A stretch of 64,000 nucleotides of DNA from Crotophaga sulcirostris (GCA_013397455.1 VYZB01000167.1:1242758-1306757); one strand, 5' to 3'. Positions 14,552 through 27,554 are shown, counted from the first letter of the stretch. Numbers and translations: made by a program. Notes: generated by a model from the sequence alone, not told the origin.

Positions 14552-14639
14552 GTAGGTTAAAAGAGAGAAAAAAATTGTGAAATTGGTTTTGGTTACTTTA
14601 GATTTGCTTCTGGCTTAAACGGTCAAAAAAGAGCTCAAC

Positions 14640-15080
14640 TTCTGGAGTTTTCACATTCATAATGAATTATCAGTAATTAAATTTCAAATCCACGATAATT
14701 TGTTTAATTCTCATGATCATTTGTTTAATTTTTCTTTTCTACCTACTCGTCACAGTGACCATCACTCCCTTTAGTGCTCCAAATTTTAGAATTCCACTCC
14801 TAATGCTTAAAAAAAACAAACAAGCATACATTATTGCTTGATTAAAAGAGCAGATTGGAGCTTCACTTACAGAATTTATAGTTGATTTAACATCTTTCTA
14901 TTTGATGGTATGTCATTAAAATATATATCTGTAGTACTAATAATACTTTAGCTAATTGGTACAGTTAATCCTAATTTAATTCACTTATCATTAAGGCCAT
15001 TAACATCTGCCTTTCATAGGGTAGATAAGAAGAATGGATTGGTTAATTTAATGTTATTTATAATCACTTTTGGATTGATT
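14640..15080. promoter_or_regulatory. Candidate conserved non-coding element downstream of exon 45
   Basis: An AT-rich stretch starting 90 bp after the exon 45 donor. It is unusually dense in TAAT/ATTA homeodomain cores, with repeated TTTAATT words and an AGATAAG GATA-type site near 15023. It has no transposon signature. The call rests on motif density alone; low-complexity AT sequence can produce the same picture. Confidence 0.2.
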
Positions 15081-16029
15081 TGTTTTTCTCATGCAGTCAC
15101 AAGAAGCCAGAGCATTTCAGTTACAGATAACACAAAAATGTTTTGACTTCTTTAAAATAAGAATTTCCAGTTGAAAATAAACTAAATGTTTTTGTTGCTT
15201 TTTATACTAGGTTTTATATAAGCATATGTTCTTAACCTAGATTCTATGCCTCAACTGACACCACATTCTGCTTTAAAATATAATCACTGGTACAGCTTTC
15301 TTCATGTATGTTCTTCATGTTCTTTTAAAACCCAGAATATTCCTTATAGAGATATGTTAATGAGTGCTAGAGGTCTACTAAAGGAACTATTAGTGTGCAA
15401 TAGTTTTGTAACTTCTGATGTGTCATGTGCTTGTGCTTTTTTGTTTTTTTTACTTTAGAGCTTTTGGGGGAAAAACCTCTGAAAGTGTTTGTTAGAGGAG
15501 TAAGGGTGCATCCTGAAGGTTTTAGTTGAATTTAATCATGATTAAGGTTCCACTTGGAACATGTTAAAAGAAGGAGATGCAACAAGTAAGCTACAACTGT
15601 CTGAAACTACAGTGGTGCTTTACATGTTTCTTTCTGCTGTATTTCCAGGTGTTGATGGCAATACTTTTTGTTAAACAGGGGAGTCCTTGGTCTTTATCCC
15701 ACTGAAACTTGGATTTTTTTTGACAATTGGACAACACTGTAAAATCTATTTTGCTGTTGCTTACTAAAATGCAATAACTTGATTTTGATCATCCTGTGCA
15801 GTTTACAGATGAGGCATAGGCCATTTTGGACATATTTTGCGAGCCAAATTCAAACATACTCATCAGCTGGGGGACAGAAATTACAGAAGAAAGTAACAGA
15901 AATTAACATATTTTTTAAGGTGCATGTATGTGGGAATTTAGTTGGAAACTGAAGTGTCTGGTGACATTTCTAAGAATATCCTTGACATTAAACTCTCTGA
16001 GATAGTTGAATGCTGAGGTAATATAGTGG

Positions 16030-16790
16030 GAAACTCCAAAACTGAGTGGATGGGCAAGTGGCAGATGATTTGCATCTTAGACAAATGTGAGGTGGTGAAT
16101 ATTTCACAGAAACAGTCTATACCATGCTTACATGATGCTGAGTTGCAAATGGCAGTTACAGCCAGAGAAGTGACCCTGACATTTCAACTGTCGGTGTTTG
16201 CAGGCTCAGTATGGAGAGATAGCCAAAAAAGCCGTAAAACTTCGGGCAGTATCAGTAAGGGTATTGAAAACAAAACGAAACAAAAGTGTTCTTTTGCTGC
16301 CTTCAAACATTGTGACACGCTCATGTTGTGTACTGTGTGCAGATCTGCTCTCTGCATGTCAAAGGGTATGATGGACTCTCAGAAAGTAAAGGTGGAGGAA
16401 GGAAACTATGATGAGAGAGGGTTTGGAGTGGCTGTGTTGTGAGGAGAGAGTAAGCAGCTGAGGATCTTCAGTCTGGAGAGAAGTCTCAAGAGGTATACGA
16501 CTGAAGTTTACAAAATGAAAGTGGTGGGTAAACTGAATGTGGAACAACATGTTATTCACCTCATTCCTCAATACCAGAAGTAAAGGGTACTTGTTGAAAC
16601 TGTAAGATATAGTAAAGTCAATTTAAAAATTACTTCTTTATATTATGGTTCCTGAGTATCTGAGGTTTACTGGCCACAGGAAGTTGTGAAGAAAAATATT
16701 ATGACTTAGCCCTATAACATCCTTAATCTAATGGCTGTGGATCATTGAGGAATATGAGATGAATGGACTGAAAAAGTGGCCAGTCTTCTG
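16030..16790 (+). mobile_element. Ancient CR1/L3-like LINE relic
   Basis: A heavily decayed non-LTR retrotransposon fragment in sense orientation. Conceptual translation shows, in order, traces of the CR1-clade ORF2 C-terminal half. First comes a WQM-DKC-VV block (about 16050-16100), then a KK-GIENK-like block (about 16225-16275). Next is an LRIFSLER block followed by VYKMK (about 16455-16525), which parallels the [10 protein letters not shown]...VYK motif seen in the younger CR1 copies of this window. The frame changes several times and the usual bird CR1 tail is absent. The match suggests an older CR1/L3 lineage shared with other sauropsids rather than a bird-specific family. The boundaries are approximate. 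Confidence 0.65.
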
Positions 16791-17899
16791 TGCTTCCCTT
16801 AATTACTATCTACTGTTAGCTGTGTTGGTGGTAATCTGTTATGCTAGTGTATTTTTCATGTTTTGACATGCAGATTTTTTTTGGGGGGGGGGGAGGAGGG
16901 AAGCGCGAAATTCTACAGAATTACTTTGTCACTTTTCCTCAGGAAACACTCTTAAATGACCTACTATTTATTTATTTATTCTGTATGAGAAAATAATATT
17001 ATCACTTCGTTGATAAAGAACACAGTTAATTCCGTTTTCATAAATACGTTGCAATAAATACTAGACTAACTACATAACAAGAACTACAAAACAGTTTAAA
17101 ACTATGAAATTCTGTAAATAACTGAAACTGATTGTAGGTTCCTTAGACACTAATATTAATCTTAGTGATAGTCCAGCAGATTTAATGAATTTGGATTAAT
17201 TGGACCATAAAAGGACAATTTAATTAAACACAAAGTAGAAAACCCAAATCTCAAAACAATTTGAGAAATGTGCACTGCTTTGTGGTAAAAGAAGCTGGTT
17301 TTTAAGTTTTAGAAGGTCAAATGCCGATGCCAGGCAAAGCATAGACTTAAAATTGTCTTTGAATCTCCTTTCTTTGGTACTGAAGACCAAGAGGTTATGC
17401 TTGAGTTATTTTTGTGTAGGATGTTATCTTTCATTTGCCTTTATCAAAGAGGTTCAAAGCTGTAGAAGTTTGAATTCAGTGTTTAATATTTCTGTATCTT
17501 GCGATTTAATCCATCTGGCTAAGAATTAGGTGCAAATGTAATTTTAGCACATCTAGTCATTTTATCTTACTGCAAACTTTGGAGTAGACTAGGCAGTTGA
17601 ATAAAGTGAAACTTGATTGAAAGTCCGATACACTGATAGTTAGCAAATTGGGAATTTAATTGAGTTTTTGTTAACGTTTTGCTGCAAGCAGCATGTTTTG
17701 GAGAAGTTTGAGTTTGAACTCTGGAACAGTGTTATTCACACTGAAAGGGAGATTTTGGAAACTAGGGGGAGTTGCAATGGCCGCTACAATCGATGCTACT
17801 AACCTCAGGCAAAAGAGGAGGTGAATAAACATGTCTTTCTCTACCTTTTAATAGCCCAGCAATCATTTTGAATGCAAAATCTTCTTACCTAGAGCATCA

Positions 17900-18200
17900 G
17901 AAGATAACTCCGTCTTTTTATCCCTGGAGACGCATCAGGCCATATTATGCTGTGCGTGTCTGCCGAGTCACGCCACTGGGACAGTAGGGGTTTGGATGGC
18001 TTACAGAGGCACCGACTTGCCATTAGGGTGCTTGTGTGCACTCGCATCCCTTGCTGGTGGCAAACCCCAGGGCTGCAGTTGCAGCATGGTGCTGCATCTT
18101 CACTCCTGCTGCAGGAACACATGGGCCAGGCAGACAGAGCAAGCTGTGGGAATATATATTTCAGGAGGAGAAGAAACATCTCACATAGGAGCTTGATAAT
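17900..18200. other. Unidentified GC-richer island in intron 45
   Basis: About 300 bp clearly richer in G and C, and in CpG, than the flanking AT-rich intron. Open frames overlap in three readings (17947-18204 +, 17996-18196 +, 17889-18263 -), as expected from a low-stop composition. None shows a recognisable domain, and I see no repeat tail or terminal repeats. It could be a fragment of an unrecognised transposon, a processed-gene fossil or a regulatory element. Confidence 0.3.
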
Positions 18201-18354
18201 GTGAAGGCTCGTAAATGAGGTTGTCAACAGACTTGTAACAGTGATGCTGGCTCGTCTTTGCATTTATCATCTTTGTTAAAATTTTCCTGTGTGATTTTTG
18301 AAAACAGATGCCCAGGAATTAGTTTCCTTTGCTGTTTCAGAGTAATCAGTTTGG

Positions 18355-18416
18355 GTTTTGTTTTGTGTGTGGTGTTTTTTGTTAGTTTGTGTTTGTTTTT
18401 TGTTGTTTTTTTTTAA
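18355..18416. repeat. T/G-rich low-complexity tract
   Basis: A run of TTTTG/TGTTT words ending in T9. It lies upstream of the CR1 at 18731 but is not part of it. Similar tracts occur elsewhere in the window (51156-51222, 52083-52166). Confidence 0.7.
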
Positions 18417-18730
18417 TTCATCACAATCTGACATCTGTTAAAATTGGGTTCTTTTGAACGGAAGAGAATTTTTCATTATTTTAGCTGCAAATATGTTTGC
18501 ACTTCTAGTGAGCTTGAACTTGCAGACTGTCTGTTCAGATCTCTACTGAAGCAAGTTTGAAGTAATTATGAAAAGAATAACAGAACGAAGGCTGTTTACC
18601 AGAAGACTTTCAAATACTTTTCTAATATAAAAACACAAGCTTTCTGTTCTTAATAAAAAAAAAAACCTGTTGTAAATATATTTAAAAATATGTTTTCATA
18701 CTTTACCTTCATTATCATTTCATACTTAAC

Positions 18731-19957
18731 CTTGGTTGCCTGATCAACGTAGTGGCTTTCTGTGATGGAGTGACAGCATCAACAGACATGGGAAAAACAA
18801 TGGGTGTAGTCTATCTGGACTTCTGTAGAGCCTTTGACACAGTTCCCCACAACATACTTCTCTGTAAATTGGAGGGATATGGATTTGATGTGTCAGCTGT
18901 TCGGTGGAAAAAGAATTCCTTGGATGGTCACATTCAGAGAGTAGTGGCCAACAGCTCGATGTCCAGATGGGGACCCGTGACAAGTGGTGTCCCTCAGGGG
19001 TCCATACTGGGACCTGAGCTGTTTAGTATTTTCATGATGATATAGACAGCAGGATCAGGTACCCTCAGCAAGTTTGTGGATCACACCAAGCTGAGTGGGG
19101 CAGTGGTGAGCCCAGAAGCATGGGATGTCACCCAGAGCGACCTGGACAGGCTGGAGACGTGGGCTTGTGTGAACCTCATGAGGTTCAACAAGGCCAAGTG
19201 CAAGGTCCTACACCTGGGTTGGGGCAACTCTCGGTATCAATACAGGATGGGGGACAGTGTGAGAGCAGCCCTGCAGAGAAGGACTTGGGCATGCTAGTTG
19301 ATGAGAAATTCAACGTGAGCTGGCAGTGTACACTCACAGCCCAGAAGGCCAACCATATCCTGAGCTGCATCACAAGAAGTGTGGCCAGCAGATCGAGGGA
19401 GGTGATTCTCCTCTACTCCACTCTTGTGAGACCCCACCTGGAGTATTGTGTCCAGTTCTGCTGTCCCCAACATAATAAGGATATGACACTGTTGGAATGG
19501 TTCCAGAGGAGAGCTATGAAGGTGATCAAAGGGCTGGAGCACCTCTACTACGAGGACAGGCTGAGAGAGGTCTGGTTGTTCAGCCTGGAGAAGAGAAGGC
19601 TCTGAGGACACCTCATAGCAGCCTTCCAGTACCTGAAGGGGGGCCTACCAGAAAACTGGGGAGGAACTTTTTACAAGGGCTTGTAGTGATAGTATGAGGG
19701 GGAAATACTTTAAACTGGAAAGGAGAAGATTTAGATTAGACATTAGGAAGAAATTCTTCATGAGGGGGTGAGGCCCTGGCACAGGTTGCCCAGGGAAACC
19801 GTGGATGCCCCCTCCCTGGAGGTGTTCAAGGCCAGGTTGGATGGGGCCTGGAGCAGCCTGGGCTGGTGGCAGGTGTCCCTGTCCATGGCAGGGGGCGTGG
19901 AACTGGGTGATCATTAAGGTCTCTTCCAACCCAAACTGTTCTATGATTCTATGATTG
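18731..19957 (+). mobile_element. CR1 LINE, 5'-truncated, sense strand
   Basis: A CR1 non-LTR retrotransposon copy of about 1.2 kb, truncated at the 5' end inside the reverse transcriptase and complete at the 3' end. The 3' UTR runs through GGTCTCTTCCAACCC to the tail TTCTATGATTCTATGATT at 19939-19956, a hallmark of avian CR1. CR1 moves by target-primed reverse transcription, and 5' truncation is the usual outcome. It lies in the transcriptional direction of DMD within intron 45. Confidence 0.96.
18752..19605 (+). pseudogene. CR1 ORF2 reverse transcriptase remnant
   Basis: Remnant of the C-terminal half of CR1 ORF2. Frame 2 shows VVYLDFCRAFDTVPHN (RT motif with the first catalytic aspartate), then SGVPQGSILGPELF, then a stop at 19043-19045. 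The same frame continues with [11 protein letters not shown], where the usual FADD catalytic box reads FVDH, so the last catalytic aspartate is lost. A frameshift near 19270 moves the frame to [16 protein letters not shown]...SLEKRRL, which stops at 19605. The copy is therefore inactive. No endonuclease domain is present, owing to 5' truncation. Confidence 0.93.
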
Positions 19958-21761
19958 AAGTATTTTTTTTTTTTTGCTGTAACACACTAGCTATCAGAGA
20001 TTGGTTTCTTTCACCTGAATACCCAGTATACTGAAAGCTATGAATAGCTTCTCAGTGCAATTTAAAAGCTGGCTTATGATGAAGAGATTTCACGACAATT
20101 AAGTCAATAAATATCTTTTTCTTTACAACAAAAAATTAGTTACGTATTGAATTTTCTGACTTTTCTTTTTTTGACTGTTCAGATTTCTTATAATAAATCA
20201 CTAGAAAAGAATGACTCTGTTATAAACTTGCATTGTGTTTACAAGCAGTGTAGCTAAACTCATTATTGTTTAGTATTTATATCTGACTTTTCTAATGTTT
20301 TTGTAACACTTTGCATCTCAGTAATTTTATTTAAAGTTCCTTAACCAAGTGAAGAATATTAGCACATCCTTTAGAGAATGTCTCTTAGTAAATATTTTGT
20401 ATAAATTGTCAAGTTGCTGGGTTTTTTTTCTGGTTTCTTAAATTCTCAGTAACACCTACTAACTACACTTAATTCCTAATCTCAGAAATACCATAAATAC
20501 AACACAGCAGCTGAATGTAAAAAAAATAAAAAGGCACCAAAACATTATTGGAAGTGCAAGAGGGAATATGAGTCACAAGTGCAGATCTGTCCTACTACTG
20601 GAATAGCATAATTTCTATCTCTAGCTGATATATCCCAAATAAGGAAAACATCGAATATGTGCAGTAACGAATTGTAAACATCTGATGTGTTTCACAAACT
20701 AATTATGGGTTGCTGTGGTATTGATATCACATTGGCAACTATACAGAAAATACATGAGCTGCAATATGCATTTCATATGGTTTCTAGAAACTGTACATGA
20801 AAATCTAAGCTTATTTGAATAATGTTTATGTAATAGTTAACCATTATAACTTAGGATTAATGATAGTAAAAGAAATCTGTCCAGGGTATTTTTTGGACTA
20901 CCATAAGAACTTGCTATTAATTCAGTGTAATACTGTTAGGAAAACTAATCCCTAATGTATGAAATACCATACATAAAAATGCTATTAGGAAAAATAATTC
21001 TTTTAATTAATTTAACTTGGTACTTAGTATTAAATATTGAATATCAATACATTCACTTCCAGAAATATAATGTATATAAAATTCATATAAACAGCTGCAC
21101 TGTCAGAATAGTTGACAAAGACACCGTATGAATTTAGAAATGCAAACACAAAGCTGCTGTGTTTTAATATGGAAAACACAAAGTAACGTACCTGAGAACA
21201 GCAATCACGTAGAAGACTGAAAGTTCATATGAAATCCCTCTCTGCTCTGACCATGTCTGAGTCAACTGGTGGCTCATGCTCCTTATTCCAGCTTTTTTAG
21301 GCTCAGAGTTGGAAGCCCATATTCCCTTAATAACAATTGACTGTTAATTTGTCATTGCTGCCGTAAATTTAAACACCTAGAAATTACATGAATCTGTTGT
21401 TCCAGATGTAATTATGGTGATAGAAATCAGCTTGTTCAAAAGGTGCAATCAGTCATCAAGTTGCAACTTTGTATTTGTATTTGATTAACCGGTTCAGCTA
21501 ATATAGAGAGTGCTTTATTTTAGTGGCTTGCATAATATGATACTTGTCATGCAGAATGTTATTTATAATAGAAGTAATGTACTAGCAGGCCGAGAACAAG
21601 TTGTAAAGTAAATTATGAAGTGCACCTGCAGCTCTCATGAATTGCAGTGGACCTTTTAATTACTTTACTACATACTGTTCCCGACTGGGATAAGGAATTA
21701 GATCTTTATGGAACATTACTTTTTTTTGGTCTGAATTCTGAAACCCTTCTGTACATGCATG

Positions 21762-21780
21762 CACACACACACACACACAC
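21762..21780. repeat. (CA)n microsatellite
   Basis: Nine and a half uninterrupted CA units following ATGCATG. It is a potentially polymorphic marker within DMD intron 45. Confidence 0.95.
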
Positions 21781-23816
21781 GAAAAGTAAACATCTATAAA
21801 AGAATTCCCGGAAAGTCTGAGATTGAAAACATCCCACGTTGCTCAGATAATAAAACTTAGTCCTACTGAACAACATTTAAATTAGTCATCAAAGTAGAAG
21901 TCTTTCTTTCATGACTAGGAAATGTTTTAAATGTTTTAAGAGTTGCAGTTGAAGTCATAATGGTGATAAAACAGACAACGTACTTAAGATTAAAAAGTAA
22001 TTTTGCCAATTGCTATCTCTGTTTGGAGACATGAAACTTTTTTTGATTTCTCATTCAAAATACTATGCAGCTCAATAATTTTGCTCTCAGGTGCATTGAA
22101 TTTAATGCTAAGCCTTTTCTGTGCCAGAATTAACGTATTTTAAAGTTGTATCTTCCCCAGGTTTATCCTTAGGGTACCATCACATAATGCCTCCACTGAG
22201 GTGTGCGCTTTACAAATGAGTAAAAGTGATGGGAAAGAAAAAAAAGTAAAGCTGTTGCTGAGAACTTAGGTTCTGGGGAATCTGGACAGGTTGAGGAACA
22301 GAGTTTTTGCTGTGTGGTTCATGGTGTAGCAATGGACGACTGATACCCAGGCTGCCGCGTAATTGGGGCAGAGGGGGACACTGCCTCAGAAGGATCTGAA
22401 GTTGTGTTTCTGCTTTTAAGATTGCAAGGAGCTAGTTTTTCTTCTTTTTGTATAGTCTCAGTCCTTGATATCTCAGCATAGATTAACATCTGCTGCAGTT
22501 TCACGAAATCTAAGAGTTTTGACTAGCTGTTTTTATATAAACTTTTAGACTTGAGAAAAACTTTTGAACTCTCGAGAACACATGCACTTCTCAGTGAAGA
22601 ACACTGTAATAAATGTAATGCTATAATGTTGGTTCTTCTCTGCATGTTATACATATTGAAAATGGGTAAGTCTGTATGCATCAGGAATATTCCAGAATTT
22701 CTGGCTGCATAACAGTGCTTAGTAAGAGATTCAGAGCTGTAGTATATAAGCACAAGAAATATCAGAGTCCAGCATCATAAGGGGTTTTCATCGATATAGC
22801 TTGCATTTCCTGAAGTTCTAGTCAAACAATAGTTCTGGAACAGTCATAAAGGCTTCCATAATAAAATTTAAGACAAAACCTGGGAAGCATGGCTGTTAAT
22901 TTTCCTTCTTTTGCTATTTATGGTGTTCACTTTTTTATATATTTGTTTGTATAAATGTAAGTATATGTGTAAGTGTGCATGTATACCTGTATTTATGTTT
23001 CTCTATATATGCGTGTGTGTGTATATATATAACGACGTAAATACTTTTGAGGGGTATTGTTATTTTTACAGTAACATCTTTCTTTTTTCTCTAAAGAACA
23101 ACTTGGCACCAGTGGCTTCTGTTTGTTTAATCTCTAGGCAGTTACTGTGGAGTAATTTGTTTATAAGCTTGACATAGACAAGTAGTGGGCTCATATGTAG
23201 TAAATATTAGAATATACCATGTTAGGAACACAAGCAAACAAATCTTGCTGATATAGAATTCCATTCTGTATCTAAAGCAGGAACTTGATCTAGAACTTTT
23301 ATTCAGAACCTGGTCAGAGCAGCAGAAATTTGGCGATCATATCAGTTAATATATTATTTTTTTTAAAACAGTATTTTCATGCTCTGAGTGTAGTTATGAA
23401 TACTGACTGTATTTCACTGTAGTGAAATTTAACTTTCTCTTTGGTAAGGTGGTGAGTCATTTTTAGAGTAAAAGTTGTTATTGGACGTCCAGTAGAGAAG
23501 TTGTTAGGTGTTTTTTTACAAAAACCTCACAGATTTAATTTTGAAACAAGTATTTTCCCCTCTAAAACTACAGCATGTGAAATCATAAAAAAGCGCTATT
23601 CTTGAAGGCAACAGTATGTTTAAAAGTTGCAGTGTTGGCTTCTGAAAGCATCTAGAAATACTGGCAAGATTTTTTTTCAGGAAAATAGAATGTAACGTAT
23701 GTTAGTTTCTAAAGTCCACTCATGTCAGTGCAAGTTTTTTCTCTAGCAATACAAAGAAACGTACATCTTTACTGCTTAATTTGTCTCTTGCAAAAGCCTA
23801 AACCTATTTCATTTAT

Positions 23817-23830
23817 GGGGGGGGGGGGGN
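23817..23830. repeat. G13 homopolymer ending in an ambiguous base
   Basis: Thirteen G in a row followed by one N. The ambiguous base most likely reflects a sequencing problem in the homopolymer, so the true length is uncertain. Confidence 0.9.
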
Positions 23831-24085
23831 TTTATCTAAATAGCGTAAATAAGGGGGAGATATAGCTTGAAGAAAGGAGGAAAATCACAACCTCTCTATG
23901 TTTTTCTCCAGCTGGAAAGAGCTGCTGATCCCACTAGCACTGATCCCATGAGGCAGTAGCTGGCTATCCATGCTGCATTAACTTCTGTTACATTGCAGTC
24001 ACAGTTTTTGAGGGACAATTGATTCTGTTGTGAAATATCTTAACTTCTGTCCTGTGCACATCTTTCAAACTCTCACACGTGTGGT

Positions 24086-24559
24086 GGTAGTATAAGAAGC
24101 ACATTGTGCATGTCCAAAGAAGAGCAATGAAGCTGGTGAAGGGTCTAGAGAGCAAGTATTATGAGGAGTGGCTGAGGGAACTGGAGCTGTTTAGTCTGGA
24201 GAAAAGGAAGCTCAGGGGAGACCTACTCACTGTCTACAACTACCTGAAAGGAGGTTGTAGAGAAATGCATGCCCATCTTTTCTTCCGAGTAACAAGCAAT
24301 AGGACAAGAGGAAACAGCTTAGATTGTGCCAGGGGAGGTTTAAATTGGATATTGCAAAAAATTTCTTCGCTGAAAGGGTTGTCAAACATTGGAATAGGCT
24401 GCTCAGGGAAGTGGTGGAGTCACTATCCCTGGAGGTATTTATGAGACACGTAGACATGGTGCTTAGGGACCTGGTTTAGTGGTGGAGTTAGCAGTGTTAG
24501 GTCTACAGTTGTACTTAATGATCTTAAGAGTCTTTTACAACCTAAATGATTCTATTAAT
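24086..24559 (+). mobile_element. CR1 LINE fragment, sense strand
   Basis: The 3' end of a CR1 copy, about 470 bp. An open frame at 24106-24444 begins with [13 protein letters not shown] and continues through [21 protein letters not shown], the conserved end of CR1 ORF2. The 3' UTR follows, with AATGATCTTAAGAGTC and a degenerate tail (CCTAAATGATTCTATTAAT). Sequence between the C-terminal motif and the UTR is more diverged than in the copy at 18731. This points to an older insertion or a different subfamily. Confidence 0.93.
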
Positions 24560-27406
24560 ACACGGAATGTTTATTCAGAACTCTGATTTTTATATTGTAA
24601 TAATCATGTTTATAGACTTTTACCTTTTGCTATGTTCAAAATGAATGGCTGTTGGTTGATACAGCAGGATTCTTCTTTCTTTTTCTATCAAGACACACTT
24701 CCCAATAAGCACCTACGTTTTCTTCTTCTTGTTTCCATAGTCTTTTTCAGTTTCTCAAGACAGATGACTAAACCCTATATACCTATACTGTTGTAATCTT
24801 GGGGCATGTGACTTCTCATTATCTGGTTCTTGAACACTAGCTGGCAAAAAATCGTCCTGTGTCAGGGTAGATTTAAGTTTATTGATTACTTAAAATTCCA
24901 GCTAAAATCCATCTGAAATACTTGAGATAATAGCAATCTATGGATATATCAGCTGAACTAAGAAACAATATATCCTCTGTTTAAACCTTTACTGCCTTTT
25001 ACTGGTCTCCTTTACATGAACTTTGTATATTTATTATGACTGAATGCATGATTTATTATTAGACTCCATAATACTTACGAATACATTCTGCACTTGGTTT
25101 TCTGTATATATAATCTTTTTCAGCCATAATCACTGCAAATCCATTTCCTGATAATGTATTAAGATTATTTATAATTCAAACCAATATTTCAAGAACTTAG
25201 TCCTTTTTTTCTTATCTAAATGCATTGACTGAGGAAATAAAATACCTACTGCTTAACTGTAGATGGAGAGTTTTAAATATCCCATTCATTATTATCGGTA
25301 CTACATGCTTAAATAAATTCTACAAAACCATTAAGCTTGAAGGTAAGCAAAGAAATAATTCTTCATGTTTTAGAAATGAACATAGAACATCTTTAAACTG
25401 AACTGTAGAGAAAAAACGTGTAAAGAGGTCGAGGACAATCTCTGAGGGCAGCTCTCTCCAGGATACCTCTATACAACTGACTGTACGTGGTGGAGGGGAC
25501 TGCTGGTTCCCTGCATTCCTGGTTACCTGAGGCTGAGGAAGATAGTGGGGTGATGGGATAAATAACAGCCCCCTGCAAAAAAAGAACAACAAAACCCAAC
25601 ACAGTGCTTAAGACTCTCTGTGGACAGCTACAGGTGTCTCACAGAGAGTTGGCCCTGGAGTGTTAACCCTTTCACCCTTAAAACTGTGAGCTATTTATTC
25701 ATAATTATATGGAAACATCAATGAATAATAACTGTTTTATCCAAGATTCACTGCATATATTTTTTAAGCTGCTAATTTCTTAGTTTCTTTTAGCTACATA
25801 AGAAAGGATAGATTTAACATAATAGTTGAAGACACTTTCAAAAAGGGTTTGGGTCTTGTAAATTTAATAGAAACAGTTCTCTTTTTTCAAGAACACCTTT
25901 GTGGTGATCTCTTCTTTTGTGGTTTTTGCCATCCAGGAAATACTGCATCTTATGCATGGTGGCTATCATATTTTTCAGGTCTTCTGAAAATGTGGTGTGT
26001 TCAGTGCAGCCAGGCTGTGAGATGTAGCAGCTCAATAATGAGGTCTGGTTGAGAGTGTTGTCTTGGTACTTTACTCTGTTTTTGTAATCTACGGTTCTGG
26101 AGAGGGGTCTGTAAAGCCTGTAGAATGTTCATTGTAGTATGGCAATTCCTGTCTTGCAAGGATACCTTATTAAGAAAATGCAGTAAATACCAATAAGATG
26201 GAAGGTGAGTTAAACATTAGCACAAGTTCTGCTAGTTTGCCAGTTGTCTAAAATAATTGTGGTATTTTGTGTTCCTGGTTTTGTTTTCTAATACACAGCA
26301 TTTCAACAGCATGACTCTCTTCTTTCTCAAAAAATCTTAACCTATACAAATTTCTTGTTTATACCATGAAGTCAGATGATTCTTTGCCATGAAATAAAAT
26401 GTAATTCAGCTCATACCCTTATACCTCTCTTCACTACTAGGATGTTCACTGCTGACCAAATCAGGCTTCTCCCATTTTACGTTGTAAACTGAATGGTGTT
26501 AGTTAAAAGGAATTTTACAAATCTTGTTTTCCTTTTAACCAAAGGAAGCACTTTTCTTTCCTTGTAAAAAAAGTATTTCAAATGTGGAACGCTTGAAGTC
26601 TCTTGAATACTTCTGTTCTCTGGAACAGAGGAAGGAAAAAAAGTCATGTAAGATTTTATGACTTGAAGTTAGATTTCTTGATAAAGGGTGAAATAATTTG
26701 GTAATTTGGATGAGCAAACCTCTAGAAGATAGATACTGACTCTTGGAAATTTCTAAATTTCTCTTGTGCTTGAAAATCTTTTAAGTTTCTAAGCTGTTTG
26801 TTAGACCCTGTGTGTGCATATGCACAGGCAAATGTATCAAGGAACAATTGTTTTCAATATTTTTTTTTTCAGGTTATGTGAAGCTGACACTTTTTATTGA
26901 TTAACTTTTGCCTGAAGCATATTCAAAGATGTCTTTGCTTATGGCAGTCATCAAAAAAAAGTTTCCTAAAAAAATATCTTTTTTTTGCAATATGTTCAAT
27001 GGGTTTAAGTGTCATGTTTTACAGATTCAGTTTGGTAAAATTTGGCGGTAGAATTCTGAGTTTCTGGTACTGGACTTCCCTGCTGTTAATTCACACAAAA
27101 ATCTGATATGAATTATAAACAGTTCTACTTCTGGTGTGCTTGTTTACTCCCTGACATATATAATACAGAAGCTGAATTTAGTGGTGTTGCAAATTGTGCC
27201 TTGAGTTTTTCTTTTAAAATACATTTATCACCATGTTAATAGGGTGATGCTCTGATAATTTTGATAGAAAAAATTTATGACACACTTTTAAAAATAATTA
27301 AAAAAATTATAAGAATTTGTTGTCCCTCACCTTTCTTTTAGTATTGATAAGCTCTTCAACATAAAAATAAATGTATAGAAACATTAATGTCATGTTTTTA
27401 TTACAG

Positions 27407-27554
27407 GCTAGAGGAAGAAAAGAATATTTTATCAGAATTTCAGGAGGACTTGAACAAGTTGATTTTATGGTTAGAGGAAGCAGACAGGATTATTGGTATT
27501 CCCCTTGAACCAGGGAATGAAGACCAGTTAAGAGACTGCCTTGGCAAAGTCAAG
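27407..27554 (+). CDS. DMD: Dystrophin exon 46 (spectrin repeat 18, helix A)
   Basis: This 148-bp exon has the same length as human exon 46 (codons 2205-2254). It follows TTTTTATTACAG and completes the split arginine codon from exon 45, then reads LEEEKNILSEFQ, LILWLEEAD and IPLEPG, ending in KVK. About 35 of 50 residues match human by my alignment. It holds helix A of repeat 18 with the conserved helix-A tryptophan (LWLEEAD). The donor is AAG|GTATTG, weak at position +5 (T instead of G). Dystrophin links cortical actin to the sarcolemmal dystroglycan complex, and this repeat belongs to the central spacer rod. Only 1,970 bp separate it from exon 47. Confidence 0.97.

Larger units (their letters stand above)
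14552..27406 (+). other. DMD: DMD intron 45 (12,855 bp)
   Basis: Complete intron, opening GTAGGT and closing TTACAG; the human counterpart is about 36 kb. It contains a homeodomain-core-rich stretch just after exon 45 (14640-15080), a decayed CR1/L3-like relic (16030-16790), an unidentified GC-richer island (17900-18200), a CR1 (18731-19957), a (CA)n tract (21762-21780) and a CR1 fragment (24086-24559). There is also a G13 run ending in an ambiguous base at 23830. The remaining stretches (about 20.0-24.0 and 24.6-27.4 kb) are AT-rich and hold nothing I can name. Confidence 0.93.

Noticed and set aside
19294..19611. Minus-strand frames opposite the CR1 at 18.7-20.0 kb
   Set aside because: Antisense shadows of CR1 ORF2.
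25320..25660. Possible LTR or gene fragment with overlapping minus-strand frames
   Set aside because: Moderately GC-rich, but no TG...CA border, repeat tail or protein motif was recognisable.
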